From Cervus elaphus (lineage: Eukaryota > Chordata > Mammalia > Artiodactyla > Cervidae), in the NCBI RefSeq assembly GCF_910594005.1, contig NC_057823.1, positions 99,124,015 to 99,188,014 of the forward strand: a stretch of DNA of 64,000 nt, read 5' to 3'. Positions 1-12,009 of this stretch are shown here, piece by piece. The notes under the pieces were generated by a model. It was given only the letters and a program-made list of their open reading frames with translations, ran no database searches and was not told the DNA's origin. Position 1 is the first letter of the stretch, and each line of letters begins with the position of its first letter. A program made the position numbers and the translations under genes.

Positions 1-143
1 CTCTGTCCATGGGATTTTCCAGGCAAGAATACTGGAGTGGGTTGCCATGCCCTTCTCCAGGGGATCTTCCCGGCCCAGGGATCCAACCCAGGTCTCCTGC
101 ATGGCAGGCAGATTCTTTAACATCTAAGCGACCAGGAAAGCCC
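1..143 (-). mobile_element. Bov-tA SINE, cut by the window edge
   Basis: tRNA-derived ruminant SINE in reverse orientation. The Bov-A body (gaatactggagtgggttgcc) is followed by the reverse complement of a degenerate tRNA B box (gggatccaaccc) and of the head (accaggaaagccc). The tail lies outside the window, so the target-site duplication cannot be checked. It is non-coding and was copied in trans by a LINE. Confidence 0.9.
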
Positions 144-1287
144 CTCTTACTACACAGATGTCTTATTAGAAATTGACATCCCTGCAAACCAAAAGAAAAT
201 TCACCTTCTGATTAGTAACAGAACCAGAAGTTTCAGTAAAGAAGTTCATAAAAACTGTTCACTTGGCTGTCCTTTTAAGTTCTCCTTGCGGTTCTATAGA
301 AAGAATGGATAGTTAAAATGGAAATCATATTTGGTATGATTGAAAGGAAGATCTGCTGAGAAGCAAGAAGATATGTTCTGAAAGTAGGTATTTCTTTTCT
401 TTTTTCTTCACAACTTCTTTAAATGTTTCACATTAAATACCTTAGTTAATTATGGTTGTCATGCTTGAAAATTTATGTCAGAGACCTTAGCCCTGGAAGA
501 CGTTTTAGATGAAGAGGCAATGCTGAAGAAAACTTAGAAAACTCTGCCACAGTTACAGTTGTACAACTATTCTGTTTAAATCTTCATCATTTGAGCTGCT
601 GAATTTAACAGAGGTGTTAAATGATTTTCCCCAAATCACACAATCACTAAAAGGTTAGGTCTAAAACGCAGGTACGTGAACTTTCAGTCTAGGTTGCCTG
701 CACTACTCTTCAAACCCTTTTTTAAATATCGGAATGAAATTTTAATATTAATATTCTGTTTATTTGAGTAAATGCTCTTAAACTAAAGGTCTCTCATTTA
801 TTCTGTGTCTCAATTCACTATTGGGATTTTGAGCTTGTTTTTGCCACCTCTAGTGTGCCATTTTCTTTTTAGACACCTTACCTTACTTAATTTTGGATTG
901 GGATATAATAATCCTAGATGATCATAAGGCACATCAAGGAAAATGGCAGACATAATTTGTTTCAATTAAGAAGAAAATTAAAATCACCAATTTTTTTTTG
1001 CTTACTAAAACTAGTAGACATCAGTCATGAATATATGGTCAATTCCTTTCTTTCCAGATTTTAATCAAATTGCCTTCATGTTTAGCAATTCACACTGATT
1101 ATTAAGGTGGCCAAAATCAACAGATTAGCTGTATTGGGTTTACCTTTATCTTGAACATATTATATGGATAGATAATTGCAAATTAAAAATTACTCAATAG
1201 CTTCTAATAATGTCTGTGGAACGATTATAGTTATTTCCCTGGCAACTAATTTTAGGGTTCCTGTTTCACAATTCTTTAGATCAATTT
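144..1287. other. AT-rich non-coding DNA, no young repeat
   Basis: Contains only short chance open frames. A degenerate MIR-like segment lies at about 590-715 and is listed separately. No promoter, exon or RNA gene is recognised. Confidence 0.6.
590..715 (+). repeat. MIR-like ancient SINE fragment
   Basis: The order of elements follows the MIR 3' half: aggtgttaaatgattttccc, then caaatcacacaatcactaa, then a region matching the 'gtctgactcc...ctcttaacc' end. It is heavily diverged and recognised by eye only. Confidence 0.4.
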
Positions 1288-1299
1288 ATGACAGGAAAA

Positions 1300-1548
1300 C
1301 AGAGAAGGTAATGGCACCCCACTCCAATACTCTTGCCTGGAAAATCCCGTGGACGGAGGAGACTGGTGGGCTACAGTCGGTGGGGTTGCCAAGGGTCGGA
1401 TCTGACTGAGCGACTTCACTTTCACTTTTCACTTTTATGCATTGGAGAAAGAAATGGCAACCCACTCCAGTGTTCTTGCCTGGAGAATCCCAGGGATGGG
1501 GTCGCACAGAGTCGAACACAGCTGAAGTGACTTAGCAGTAGCAGTAGC
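1300..1548 (+). mobile_element. Bov-A2 dimeric SINE with TSD
   Basis: Two Bov-A monomers in tandem, each starting near gagaaggtaatggca / gagaaagaaatggcaaccca and ending in a gactga-type end. The link between them is the usual ttcactttcacttttcactttt. A short (agcagt)n tail follows. A perfect 12-bp TSD, atgacaggaaaa, flanks it at 1288-1299 and 1549-1560. The second monomer lacks about 20-25 bases between 'cccagggat' and 'ggggtcgcac' compared with the first. Confidence 0.95.
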
Positions 1549-1560
1549 ATGACAGGAAAA

Positions 1561-2222
1561 AGTATAAAAAATTCTAGATGATTTTGTTCATAAAGTAATG
1601 TTTAAATTTTGCAAAGTAAAATTTACTAATTAGGTCATGATATCACATGATACAATATTTGATCCCCCAAAATATATTTAGGTATTTTCGCAAAATTTGT
1701 TTCTCTTTTTCCCTCCGTCTCACTCTCTTATAAAAGAGAATTTGAAGGATACTGAAATCTTTCATGTAATTCTCTTTTATGTTATTAAATAATAAATATC
1801 TGAACAATTATTAAAGATATAAGAAGCTATTATAGATCCTCTTCTACTTCCCATTTCTTTTTTTAGTTGCTAAAACAGTCCTCCACAGACATTAGTTTTA
1901 TGATAAATGTAACTAATGCATCACCCACTCTGAATTGCTACCATCAAAATGCAGCTGAAGTGAATCCTTTTTTTTTTCTTGCTTGAGAGTTGGGCATCAT
2001 GGTCCTTCTCTTCAGAAAAGTGTTATCTGATATTTAATACTTTGTAATACATATACATTTTCTAATGAGTTTCATATACAGTATTATACTAAGCCAACAA
2101 AGAAGCAAGTTATGGTAAAATAAATGTTTTTTTGTGAATATTTTATAAAGATACTGAATAAGAGAAATTAATGCTGAAATACAGAAAACTGAAAGGAATC
2201 CAGAAATATTTAGGTAAAATAT
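1561..2222. other. AT-rich non-coding DNA
   Basis: Nothing recognisable apart from short T runs (for example near 1966-1977). No convincing open frame. Confidence 0.6.
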
Positions 2223-2876
2223 CAGTTCAGTTCAGTGCAGTTGCTCAGTCGTGTCTGGCTGTGACTCCATGGACTGCAGGACACCAGGCCTCCCTCTCCA
2301 TCTCCCAGAGTTTACTCAAACTCATGTCCATTGAGTTGGTGATGCCATCCAAACATCTCATCCTCTGTCGTCCCCTTCTCCTGCCCTCAACTTTCCTAGC
2401 ATCAGGATCTTTTCCAATGAGTCAGTTCTTTGCACCAGGTAGCCAAAGTATTGGCTTTTCAGCTTCAGCATCAGTCCTTCCAATAAATATTCAGCACTGA
2501 TTTCCTTTAGGATGGACTGGCTGGATCTCCTCGCAGTCCAAGGGACTCTCAAGAGTCTTCTCCAACACCACAGTTCAAAAGCATCAATTTTTTGGTGCTC
2601 AGCTTTCTTTATAGTCCAACTCTCACATCCATACATGACTACTGGAAAAACCATAGCTTTGACTAGACGGACTTCTATTGGCAAAGTAATGTCTCTGCTT
2701 TTTAATGTGCTGCCTAGGTTGGTCATAACTTTTCTTCCAAAGAGTAAGTCTTTTAATTTCATGGCTGTGGTCACCACCTGCAGTGATTTTGGAGCCCAAG
2801 GAAATAAAGTATTCCACTGTTACCATTGTTTACCCATTTATTTGCCATGAAGTGATGGGACCGGGTGCAGTGATCT
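2223..2876 (-). mobile_element. BovB LINE, 5'-truncated 3' end
   Basis: RTE-clade non-LTR retrotransposon. Read on the minus strand it ends with the BovB 3' terminus (reverse complement tcagttcagttcag at 2223). The end of the reverse-transcriptase ORF lies at about 2358-2826 and is spread over two frames, with recognisable stretches such as VKAMVFPVVMYGCESWTIKK and DAFELWCWRRLLRVPWTARR. It breaks off near 2876, just inside the region that encodes the residues after the catalytic YADD motif. It is a dead, truncated copy of moderate age. No clear TSD was found. Confidence 0.9.
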
Positions 2877-3225
2877 AACTAAATGCATGAGTACTTTCTA
2901 GAGTATATATGGCATTTAGAACTTTTAAATCACTACTCTATTGATTTCTGTAGATACAACCAACATTTATAAAACTGATTTTTAATTGCATTGAAGGAAA
3001 TATGTCTGTGAAAATGGTAGTGTAAGAAACTCTGAAAATTGTCTCTTTCATAAAATTAGTGAGAAAACTGGTGAAAATTGTTAGAATCAATTTTTTCAAA
3101 ATTATGAAAATTAACTTAAAGCTTATTTTTGGATTCCATTCTGTTTCCTTGAACTATCTATCCATTCCTGAGCTGGGAGCCTCCCACTTAACCACTGTGG
3201 CTCTAGAGTACATTTTGGTACCTAG
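2877..3225. other. Non-coding spacer
   Basis: AT-rich single-copy DNA between a BovB copy and a SINE. No feature recognised. Confidence 0.55.
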
Positions 3226-3237
3226 CATGGCATATCT

Positions 3238-3457
3238 TGAACTTCCCTAGTGGCTCAGAGGTAAAGAATCTGCATGCAGTAGTGGAGCCACACAAGACAC
3301 GGTTCGACCCCTGGGTCAGCAAAATCGCCTGGAGAAGGGCACAGCAACCCACTCCAGTATTCTTGCCTGGAAAATCCCGTGGACAGAGAAGCCCGGTGGT
3401 CTACAGGCCATAGGGTCGCAAATAATCGGACACCACTGAAGCAACTTAGCACACACA
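3238..3457 (+). mobile_element. Bov-tA SINE with near-perfect TSD
   Basis: The head (acttccctagtggctcagag) and B box (ggttcgacccc) are followed by the Bov-A body (cccactccagtattcttgcc) and an (ac)n end. The TSD is catggcatatct (3226-3237) versus catggcgtatct (3458-3469), one mismatch. Confidence 0.93.
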
Positions 3458-3489
3458 CATGGCGTATCTCACCTTATTATTCTTTTCCA

Positions 3490-3960
3490 AATCTTCTTGA
3501 ATTTTTATTAGATTACATTAAGTTCACAGTTTATTTTGATGAGAATTAATGCATTTGTGATCTTAGATTTTAATCACTCAGAAGTAATGTATGATTTCAC
3601 ATTTATTTTGGTTTTATACCCTTCTGCAATGATTTATAGTTTTCATCATATAGGTTTGCACAGTTCTTGTTAAATTTATTCTTTTATTTTATATATTGTA
3701 TCATGGAAAAGGAGATTTATTATTTTATTATAAGTTTCCTATTGCTAATATATGGAAAACTCTAATTTGTTTATTAACTTATATACCTACTATTTATATA
3801 TTTTATCTTTTTTCCTTGATTTTCTATTTATGGAAACATGTTGTCTGACAATATTTATTTTGATTTTTTTCCTGTCTGATAGTCATATTTCTCATTTCTT
3901 TTATTGTGTACATTCTTTTATTGTGTTTTATTGTGTTTATATGCTAGATAAAGCCTCAAG
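3490..3960 (-). mobile_element. Old L1 ORF2 fragment (tentative)
   Basis: The order of phrases such as tgatttatagttttcatcat, ttgttaaatttattcttt and tgtctgacaatatttatttt follows the reverse complement of a mammalian L1 reverse-transcriptase region. It is strongly decayed with no usable frame. The 75-codon frame at 3752-3979 on the plus strand is antisense noise. Confidence 0.45.
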
Positions 3961-3982
3961 ACTGATGTTTGATATTTAGTCA

Positions 3983-4199
3983 GGCTTCCCAGGTGATATA
4001 GCAGTAAAGAATCCACCTCCCAACAAAGGAGACCTAGAGACCCAGCTTGATCCCTGGGTCAGGAAGATCCCCTGAAGGAGGAAATGGCAACCTACTCTAG
4101 TATTTTTGCCTGGAGAATCCTATAAACAAAGAGGTGTGGTGGACTACAGTCCATGGGGTTGCAAAGAGTCAGACGTGTCTCAGTGATGGAGCACGCATG
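3983..4199 (+). mobile_element. Bov-tA SINE
   Basis: tRNA-like head (ggcttcccaggtgatatagc, B box remnant gcttgatccctgg) followed by a Bov-A body (gaggaaatggcaacctactc; ccatggggttgcaaagagtc). Many CpG-decay differences suggest it is older than the copies at 24.1 and 24.6 kb. No clear TSD. Confidence 0.88.
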
Positions 4200-6944
4200 A
4201 GTGCAAGAACAGAGAACTAAAAATGTGACTGACTTAAATACATAGTTCATTAGTGACAGAACTTCTACTGTAACCTCCCTTTGACAGGCTTTCAAGCTCT
4301 TTGTTATTATAGCCTGTTTTTCTTTATGAGACACCCAGTGAGTCCACTGCATAGACTCAGTTTGCTCTGTTAAAATATCGTTATTTAATTTTCACTGCGC
4401 CAGATGCACATATTCACAAAGCAGAAGCCTCACTCTCCACCACCAAAGGAGGTGTTCCTCAGGGCTAAAAAAAAAGAACAAATCTATAATAGAACATTTT
4501 TCAGTCTGGCCTGGTAGTCAGACACTTTATTTATTACATGTATAAGACTATATAACTTGTTTTTGGTTCATAGTTATTCATATAATCTAAAAGCATAAGA
4601 CTAAATATTTTTCTCTAGCTGATTTTCAGTTTAAAACTTAAATTTGTATTAACTTGATGCCATTAGTATAGTTTTTCTGGGAACCTGGATTGGCCAATAT
4701 GACATCACCCTTATTTTCAAGGAAGCAGGTGATTTGACTATAAGTCCTTTTTTTGAAGATGTGTCCAGTGATTTGTGAAGTTCCAAAGACAATATTTTGC
4801 CTGTACCTGTATGAATGTTTTGTCAGAATCAATTATGAAATATGCAATTATATGGATCTTACTAATTAATGTAAAACCCAGTGGAACTGCCAGAGAGTTG
4901 AGCAAGTTCTCTCTAGTGCAGGTAGACAATTGCTCTGATGCGTCAGGTTTCATTAAACTAATGATGTTGGTCACATGAAGGATCTTAGGTAAATTTGGGT
5001 GATATTGTCACATCACGGACCGTGATTCAAACACTGTTCCTTGTCACCAGACACATTTCATTGTGTCAGAGACCATGTGCTCCAAGATACTCAGCAGTTT
5101 CTTTCAGTACTATTGTGCATTCTAATGAGTTTCTGCAGTCAAGATAGCTACATTGCATTCAATTAGGCATCTTTATGGAAAGGTTTTACTTTAGTGATCA
5201 TGATTCACCAGTGTGAACAAAATCTAAGAAAAATAACTGTAGTCTACCTGTTCCCCATATCAAAGACCATGCTGTTACCCATTAGGGTAGAGTTGAGAAT
5301 CACAAACAAAAGAGTGATGAACATAAATCTTTCCGTTTCTCTTCATGTGTACCATTTTCTAATCAATTAAGACCCGAAGAATTGTGATACCGTCCCACTA
5401 GACTCTAAGACTCTAAGTTCCTTGGGAGTAGAGATATTTTTTTAAGTATGCTCTTCTTCACTCTGTCACCATGACTCAACCTATAGTCTGTTTAATAAGA
5501 AGCAGGCCCTCATATGACACAACCAGCAGAAAAACCAGCAGACAATAAATAAAGCCAGAGTGTTAAGCTAGGATAGAATCCCCAGACCATGTCTTTATAG
5601 AAACTATAGTATAGTGATACTATTAAGTAGGAAAGAAATACTTCTTTCTCAGCACTTTCCACTATTCGTGTACATAATCAAAATGACATTTATGTAGCTT
5701 TCTACATAACCTAAACCTGGATAAACTGTTAAGAATAGGTTCTCATTATAATACCATAGTGATAAACAGATGCTCTTTTATGAGTGGTATATTTAATGAG
5801 TAAGTATTATTTGGTACCACTTTATGAATTTTTACTTCCAGGCTATATACTTTTTTCAAAATATATATCGTTAAAATTTATGATTGCAACAGCCAGCTAC
5901 AACTAGGCTAATTTTTGTTACAATGCCATAAAATTTGGTAAAGTTTTGCTGCCTATAACAAATATAGTGAACGATCAAAATGAAAAGCTTCTTTTCAATT
6001 TGTTAGGCACTATGACAAAACACTGATTTCTTAGCATATATATTTTATTTATATTTTAGCATTACGTTGAGTAAAATAAGGAGAGTCATTTGTTTATCCC
6101 ATACCCTCAGGAACCCACCAGGAGGCAGATCATGGATTAGCTTTCTCCCTTAAGCACCTCATAGTGGTACAATTCCTTCTCCACGCCTGCTCTCCCCAGG
6201 CAGAAACATGTAGTATTTGAAGCTGTCACCAATCTGAAATCATCACTAATTACTCATCTATTTACTTTTATAGATAGCATTTTTCAAGGTAAAGAAGGTT
6301 AATTTTAGTTTTCAGAATCTAGGTCTGTTTTTGTTCATTATTTTTTCCCTCTTATCCAGCACAGTACAGGCATACAGAGGACCCTCAATTAATATTTGTG
6401 GAATGAGTAAGGTAATGAATAGAGGCATGTTGGATAAAGACTCTGTAAAATAGCACAATTTCCTGGCTCTTCAGCTCAAAGTTTGAGCAGGACTGTAAGT
6501 GGTACAAAAGCATTGCTGCCAGCACTGAATATTAGAATTTCTCTCAGCCGCTGTGTCTTTCTTAGCATTATTACCTGATAACCCTAATGATTTTCTCTGG
6601 GAGGACATCTTTCAGCATCATTGGATCGTACTCTGTAAAGTCCAAAGATTGTCATCGATTAGTCTAATTATTATCTATTAAAAGCATTATGTCAGCTAGA
6701 CCTGTGAAGGGAAGTCCTGCCCTGCTTTTATTCACACCAGGTTAATAATCATGGTACATTATTCAATACTAAGTGGACTTTTTTAGGTTCCTCCAAAATT
6801 ATTACCCACTGAAGACTTATATTGATAACTATTCAGCACACATCAGCTATCAGAATAAATATTGACTGATGCAAGTTTAAATATTATAGAAGGATTTCAA
6901 GGGCTTTTATTACAACTGTACAATAGATCTCTCTTAAATGTTCT
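4200..6944. other. Repeat-poor AT-rich non-coding DNA
   Basis: About 2.7 kb without a young repeat. A weak LINE2-type 3' end may lie at 6355-6420 (accctcaattaatatttgtg gaatgag). Open frames here are under 90 codons and look like chance. I see no exon, promoter or RNA gene. Confidence 0.55.
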
Positions 6945-7500
6945 GAGTGGTGGGGGGATAAACTGGGAGCTTCAGAGCAACATATATATATATCCTGCTG
7001 TATCAAAAACAGATACATGAGAGAAAGTCAGTCAGTCGTGTCTGACTGTGACCCCATGGACTATACAGTCCATGGACTTCTCCAGGCCAGAATACTGGAG
7101 TGAGTAGCCTTTCCTTTCTCCAGGAGATCTTCCCAACCCAGGGATCAAACCCGGGTCTCCCGCGTTGCAGGTGGATCTTTGTCAGCTGAGCCACAAGAGA
7201 AGCCTAAGAATACTGGAGTGGGTAGCCTATATCTTCTCCAGGGGATCTTCCTGACCCAGGAATTGAACCAGGGTCTGCTACATGGTAGGCAGATTCTTTA
7301 CCAACTGAGCTATCAGCGGAGCCCTTACACTAATAAGGACCTACTTAGAGCACAAGGAACTCAATACTCTGCAGTGGCCGGTATGGGAAAAGAATCTAAG
7401 AAAGAGTGGATGTACGTATACGACAACTGATTCACTTTACTGTATGCCTGAAACTAACATGACATTGTGAATCAGCTATTCTCCAATAATTTTTTTTTTT
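6945..7500 (+). mobile_element. L1 3' UTR split by a SINE
   Basis: Left part 6945-7013 (gataaactgggag...) and right part 7325-7500 (taataaggacctact... ctgattcactttactg... ctccaataat plus a T-rich tail) are consecutive pieces of one L1 3' end. The Bov-tA3 at 7024-7324 separates them. Only the 3' UTR is present; no ORF2 remains. Confidence 0.75.
7024..7324 (-). mobile_element. Bov-tA3 SINE inside an L1 3' end
   Basis: Reverse-oriented trimeric type. A Bov-A plus tRNA unit (gtcagtcgtgtctgactgtg ... gatcaaacccgggtctcc ... gccacaagagaagcc) is followed by a second partial Bov-A/tRNA unit (gaatactggagtgggtagcc ... ccaactgagctatcagcgga). It sits between two halves of one L1 3' UTR, so it is younger than that L1. 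Confidence 0.92.
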
Positions 7501-9861
7501 AAACTCATGTCATTTGTTTCTTGGGTCTGAGGGAGAATTCACTTTTGCTGCCTAATTCCAGTATCCCAAACATCATTATTTCACGAATATTGTCTGGTTT
7601 TCGCTACTGTTAAAAAACAGAAGAATCAATTTTCAATTCATCTTTGTTAGAGAAATATTTCCAAAGAGTCAATCTAGAACTGTAGAGCACAACTAAGAGA
7701 AACCATCATCTCTTTATTTCTTGGCTCATACTAATTTATTTTTATTTTTAAAATCTTCATGTCCAAATCTTTGGAATCTAGCTAAAGAAAGAATGAATAT
7801 GTGAGAATGAACAACTCACGGCTTTATAGCAAAGAAGATAGAAAAACTGAATTTGACATATCACTGAGTGACTATGTTAGACATACTAATTATCACCACC
7901 ATGATCTGAGATAGCAACAAAAGTTTAAATTATACCCAATATCCTCTGTTTATAAAATTGGAAATGTGAGATTATAAAATCTCCCTTTAAAGATTTTTAT
8001 AGTCAAGTGACTAGATAAAGGCTTGTTTAGTTTTATTTTTTATCATGAGAGTGTATTTGAAGCATTTTTCTACACAGACCAACAGTCTGTGGTGATGTAG
8101 GGTGAATAGACAGAGTTAAGCCTGGTTTTTGAGGCAGAAGCTACCTCTCTATCTGCATTTTGTGAATCAGGTATTTCCCTTTGGTCTGTTACTAACATAC
8201 ACAGGAAGACTTCAGGAGTTTATATGTTACTTATCCTTTTGGGATCTTAGTATTTAACCAGGGCTTTTATTTTTATTTTTTTAACCAGGGCTTTTAAACA
8301 CAGAGACCCAGGGTGTGCTGTACAATGTATTCCTTCAGAAAATAAATAAGTAAACTTGTCCAAAATAAATATGGTGCCGTGATTACTTACACCTCAATCA
8401 GTACACACCAGAATCTCTTTTCTAATGTCCAATAATTGAATAGTTAAATTACTTTCTCTGGAGCCACACATTCATTTTGGGGAATATTACAGTTACCTCT
8501 CAGATTGTTCAAAGACTATAATAATAAAAAGTGAAAACAATTTGTAGTCCTCATTAAAAAGAAAAAAAAGAGCACTCTAGAAACAACCTTGGAGGTACAG
8601 GTACAAACAACATAAATAATCGTACTTCTCTGTTTTTCATCCTAATTTGACAGTCAAAAGTTTTTCAGTCTTTTCCATCACTGCAGTTCAGAACAGGGTA
8701 TGAGGAACAAAAGTTCACGTAAAGTGTTTTACCAGCCCAACAGAAGTAGGCTTTTGTTCTGTGAGGTTAAGTTGAGATTAAAAGATTAGTCATCTGAGTC
8801 TAACTTAGATCAAATAGAAAATTGAGCAACATTATCCTACCCAAGAGATTCTTCTGTGACTGCCATGAAATCACCCTGAAATGGATGTGTACTAATTTAC
8901 TTCACTATTAGAAGGGAACATGAAATATGCAAAGGGTGTCACTGCAATGTCACTTTTCACCCAGTTTTAGTTGCTGAAATAAGTATACCTGCTTCATCAG
9001 AATTTTAAGATATTGTTTAATCTTCATAAGAATCACCTTATATAGTGAAATTATTTTAAGTAATGAGACAACCTGTCACTTAATCCAGGGGTGTCATAGA
9101 AGAAAAACAACAACAGTAAACAACTCTTCCTAGAGTGGAAGGGAGATTCATTAATTAGAAAAGAGAATTAATGAGATTATCTAGCTAAGGCCCTAGTGAG
9201 ATTTCCAGAGGGTAGATTCAATGCTTAAATATACTGTCTTGTTCCAGAGGAATTGTAGGCAAATTAGGTACCAAAAGAAATAATTCAAATGTAATATTAA
9301 ACAATACACTTTTTTATGAATCTGAGAATATACACACCCAGAACTGTTAACTATAATAGTGATAGTTGTTTGAATCTGGAATTAAATTATGCCAGTTGCT
9401 AACATTTCTCATCTCTCAAAAGATTTGTGGCAACACATATTGGGGCCATTTTTTTCTCCCTTTGAAATTGCTTTTATGCTCAGCCAGAGGATAAATGAGG
9501 CTGAAAATGAATTCACATGGCATTTTAACCAATAGTCAGTAATTTCTGTCCTGCAAGCAAGAAGCAGCCCAATGCACTTAGGAATGATTTCCCCCAAAGC
9601 CACTCTGTTAGCTGCGCCTCAGAGTGGAATCAATCCATTGCCTTTTCAGACCTTTTCATCAAATGAAACTCCTATTTTTATTAAGGTACCAGTATCTAAG
9701 CTGTATTTTATTCAGCATAGAGGCCACTTGCCTTTCATTTTGGCAGATATGCATCTGAAGCCCTTCTACTATTTGGGTGTCTCTCCACTTTGTGCATTTC
9801 ACTAATTAGCAAAGCTCCCAGTTACATGATATGGTTTTTGCCACCACCTTTTACTGAATGT
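7501..9861. other. AT-rich non-coding DNA
   Basis: About 2.4 kb of single-copy-looking DNA. The one notable object is a T-rich micro-insertion between direct repeats at 8253-8296, listed separately. No gene recognised. Confidence 0.55.
8253..8296 (-). repeat. T-rich micro-insertion in a 17-bp direct repeat
   Basis: tttaaccagggctttta occurs at 8253-8269 and again at 8280-8296, separated by ten bases of almost pure T. The rebuilt empty site reads ...gcttttaaac..., which contains TTTT/AA, the preferred L1 endonuclease target. This fits a poly(A)-only retrotransposition in minus orientation. A simple 27-bp tandem duplication is the alternative. Confidence 0.5.
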
Positions 9862-10068
9862 GGGCATCCCAGGTGGTGCTAGTGGTAAAGAATTCACCTG
9901 CCAATGCAGGAGACTCAAGAGACATGGGCTGGATTCCCGGGTCGGGAAGATCCTCTGGAGTAGGAAATGGCACCCCACTCCAGTACTCTTTCTGGAAAAC
10001 TCCAAGGGCAGAGGAGTCTGACAGACTATAATCCAGAGGGCCTCAAAGAGTCAGACACAACTGAGCAC
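9862..10068 (+). mobile_element. Bov-tA SINE
   Basis: Head tgggcatcccaggtggtgct, degenerate B box ggctggattcccgg, then the Bov-A body ggcaccccactccagtactc and end gtcagacacaactgagcac. No clear TSD. Confidence 0.9.
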
Positions 10069-10297
10069 TTTATAGAATGCCCTCACTCCAAACTGGTTCT
10101 CTAATTAAGGATAACAGTATCTTCTACAAATAACCTTCTTGTCTCTTTCCAGACCAGTCTTGTGAAAAGGACTTGACCTTTACGAGCAGACAAACCCAGG
10201 TTCTGACCTCATCTTGCCAAGTTCTCTAAGTTACATTATTAGACTCTAATCAACCCAAGGCTAAGTTTTCTCCTTGTAAAACTGGGGGAAAAAAAAA

Positions 10298-10491
10298 GTC
10301 AAAGTGAAAGTCACTCAGTTGTGTCCTACTCTTTGTGACCCCATGGACTATACAGTCCATGGAATTCCCCAGGCCAGAATACTGGAGTTGGTAGCCTTTT
10401 CCTTCTCCAGGGGATCTTCCCAACCCAGGGATCAAACCCAGGTCTCCCGTATGTATCCCAGGCAGATTCTTTACCAGCTGAGCCTCCAGGA
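10298..10491 (-). mobile_element. Bov-tA SINE
   Basis: Reverse orientation: gtcaaagtgaaagtcactca, the Bov-A body (ccaggccagaatactggagt), B box reverse complement gggatcaaaccc and head reverse complement ccagctgagcctccagg. The open frames on both strands are SINE-derived noise. Confidence 0.9.
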
Positions 10492-11233
10492 TTGGTATGC
10501 AAATCAGATGAGTTAACATTTGTAAAACAGCTAGCCTATGTCAGGATAATTTATTAGGATATTACTTGCTATTTTGTTTTTATTGCAATTAAAGAATTAA
10601 ATTTCTATTTTTATTTTGTCTTCTGGATTTTTCCCCTCTCTACTTCTGTGATATTAGCCTGGTCTTTGTGTTTTCTTATCTCAGAGGATTAATTCAGGCT
10701 AAGTTATCTGGAATCAACTATTCTTCAATTTAAAAATTAATTAGTTATTTTAAAAAAGAAACTACCTGAAAATATTACTGGTATTGTAAAAATGTGAAAC
10801 AACAAGGTCCTATAAAATTGTTTACAGTTGTTATTAGAGTATTAATTATTGTAATACACAGTTTTTTTCTAGTCCCAGTTAACAGGCAGATCACATATAG
10901 ATGTCATATAATTAAAGCAAACTTCATTAGCAATCATATTTCCACATATGTATTTTTATACACACATTCTATATATATGTATAACATCTCTAAGGAACTC
11001 AAAGGACATTTTAGACCTTGGAATTAATTCTCACAACATAGTCCTTTGAATTGATGCCATGATGATTTTTATCTTTACTGTTCCTCTAACTAAATGAGAG
11101 GACTGGTCAGGTGTATTCTTGGAAATGGAAAGAAAATATGCTTTGCTCCTTCCCCTTTTCAGAGAACTCTTGATCCATATTTTTCTTGAAGAACATGGAG
11201 TTGGAGAAGGCCCTTGCTTCTTTCGGCCTATAA
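10492..11233. other. AT-rich non-coding DNA
   Basis: A weak L1-tail-like phrase (aatcaactattcttcaattt) occurs near 10713-10733. Nothing else recognised. Confidence 0.5.
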
Positions 11234-11244
11234 TTCACCTGTGA

Positions 11245-11460
11245 CCTGGGGCTGCCCTGGAGGTTCAGATGGTAAAGAATCTGCCTGAAATACAAGCAAC
11301 CTGGGTTCAATCCCTGGGTCAGGAAAATCCCTTTCAGAAGGGATTGGCTATCCACTCCAGTATTCTTGCTGGGAGAATGCCATGGACAGAGGAGCCTGGT
11401 GGGCTACAATTCATGGGATTGCAAAGAGTTGGGCACGACTGAATGCCTAACACGTTCACT
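11245..11460 (+). mobile_element. Bov-tA SINE with perfect TSD
   Basis: Head gctgccctggaggttcagat, B box gggttcaatccctgg, Bov-A body and a gactgaatgcctaac end. The perfect 11-bp TSD ttcacctgtga lies at 11234-11244 and 11461-11471. Confidence 0.94.
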
Positions 11461-11645
11461 TTCACCTGTGAACTGACAAGGACCAGCTTGGACAAACCTC
11501 TTCCAAATTTATTCTCATTAAAACCTGTTGGTCCAGTCACTAAACTCACTATTTTTTTTTTTTTTCTTGCTTTCTTTTTTCACCTGGCATTTCAGTCAAA
11601 AATTGCCAAAGGAGACTAAGGAATTCAAGATTTTACCATACTGAG

Positions 11646-11966
11646 AAGTGAAGTGAAGTGAAAATGGGTCAGTCGTGTCCAACTCTTTGTGACCCCATGG
11701 ACTGTATAGTTCATGGAATTCTCCAGGCCAGAATTCTGGAGTGGGTAGCCTTTCCCTTCTCCAGGAGATCTTCCCAACTCAGGGATCAAACCCAAGTCTC
11801 CTTCATTGAGGGCAGATTCTTTACCAGCTGAGCCACACGGGAAGCCAGAGAATGCTGGAGTGGGTAGCCTTTCCCTTCTCCAGGGGATCTTCCCAACCCA
11901 GGAATTAAACCTGGGTCTCCTGCGTTGCAGGCAGATTCTTTACCAACTGAGCTATGAGGAAAGCCT
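11646..11966 (-). mobile_element. Bov-tA3 SINE
   Basis: Same architecture as the element at 7024-7324: a (gaagt)n-type end, the Bov-A body, a tRNA unit (gggatcaaacccaagtctcc), then a second partial unit (gaatgctggagtgggtagcc ... gttgcaggcagattctttac). It has two tRNA B-box remnants. Confidence 0.92.
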
Positions 11967-12009
11967 TCATCATAATTCGTTCCTACACCCTGTACACTGC
12001 TTAGAATCA

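Noticed and set aside
1533..1548. (agcagt)n microsatellite
   Set aside because: It is the ordinary variable tail of the Bov-A2 SINE, not an independent repeat.
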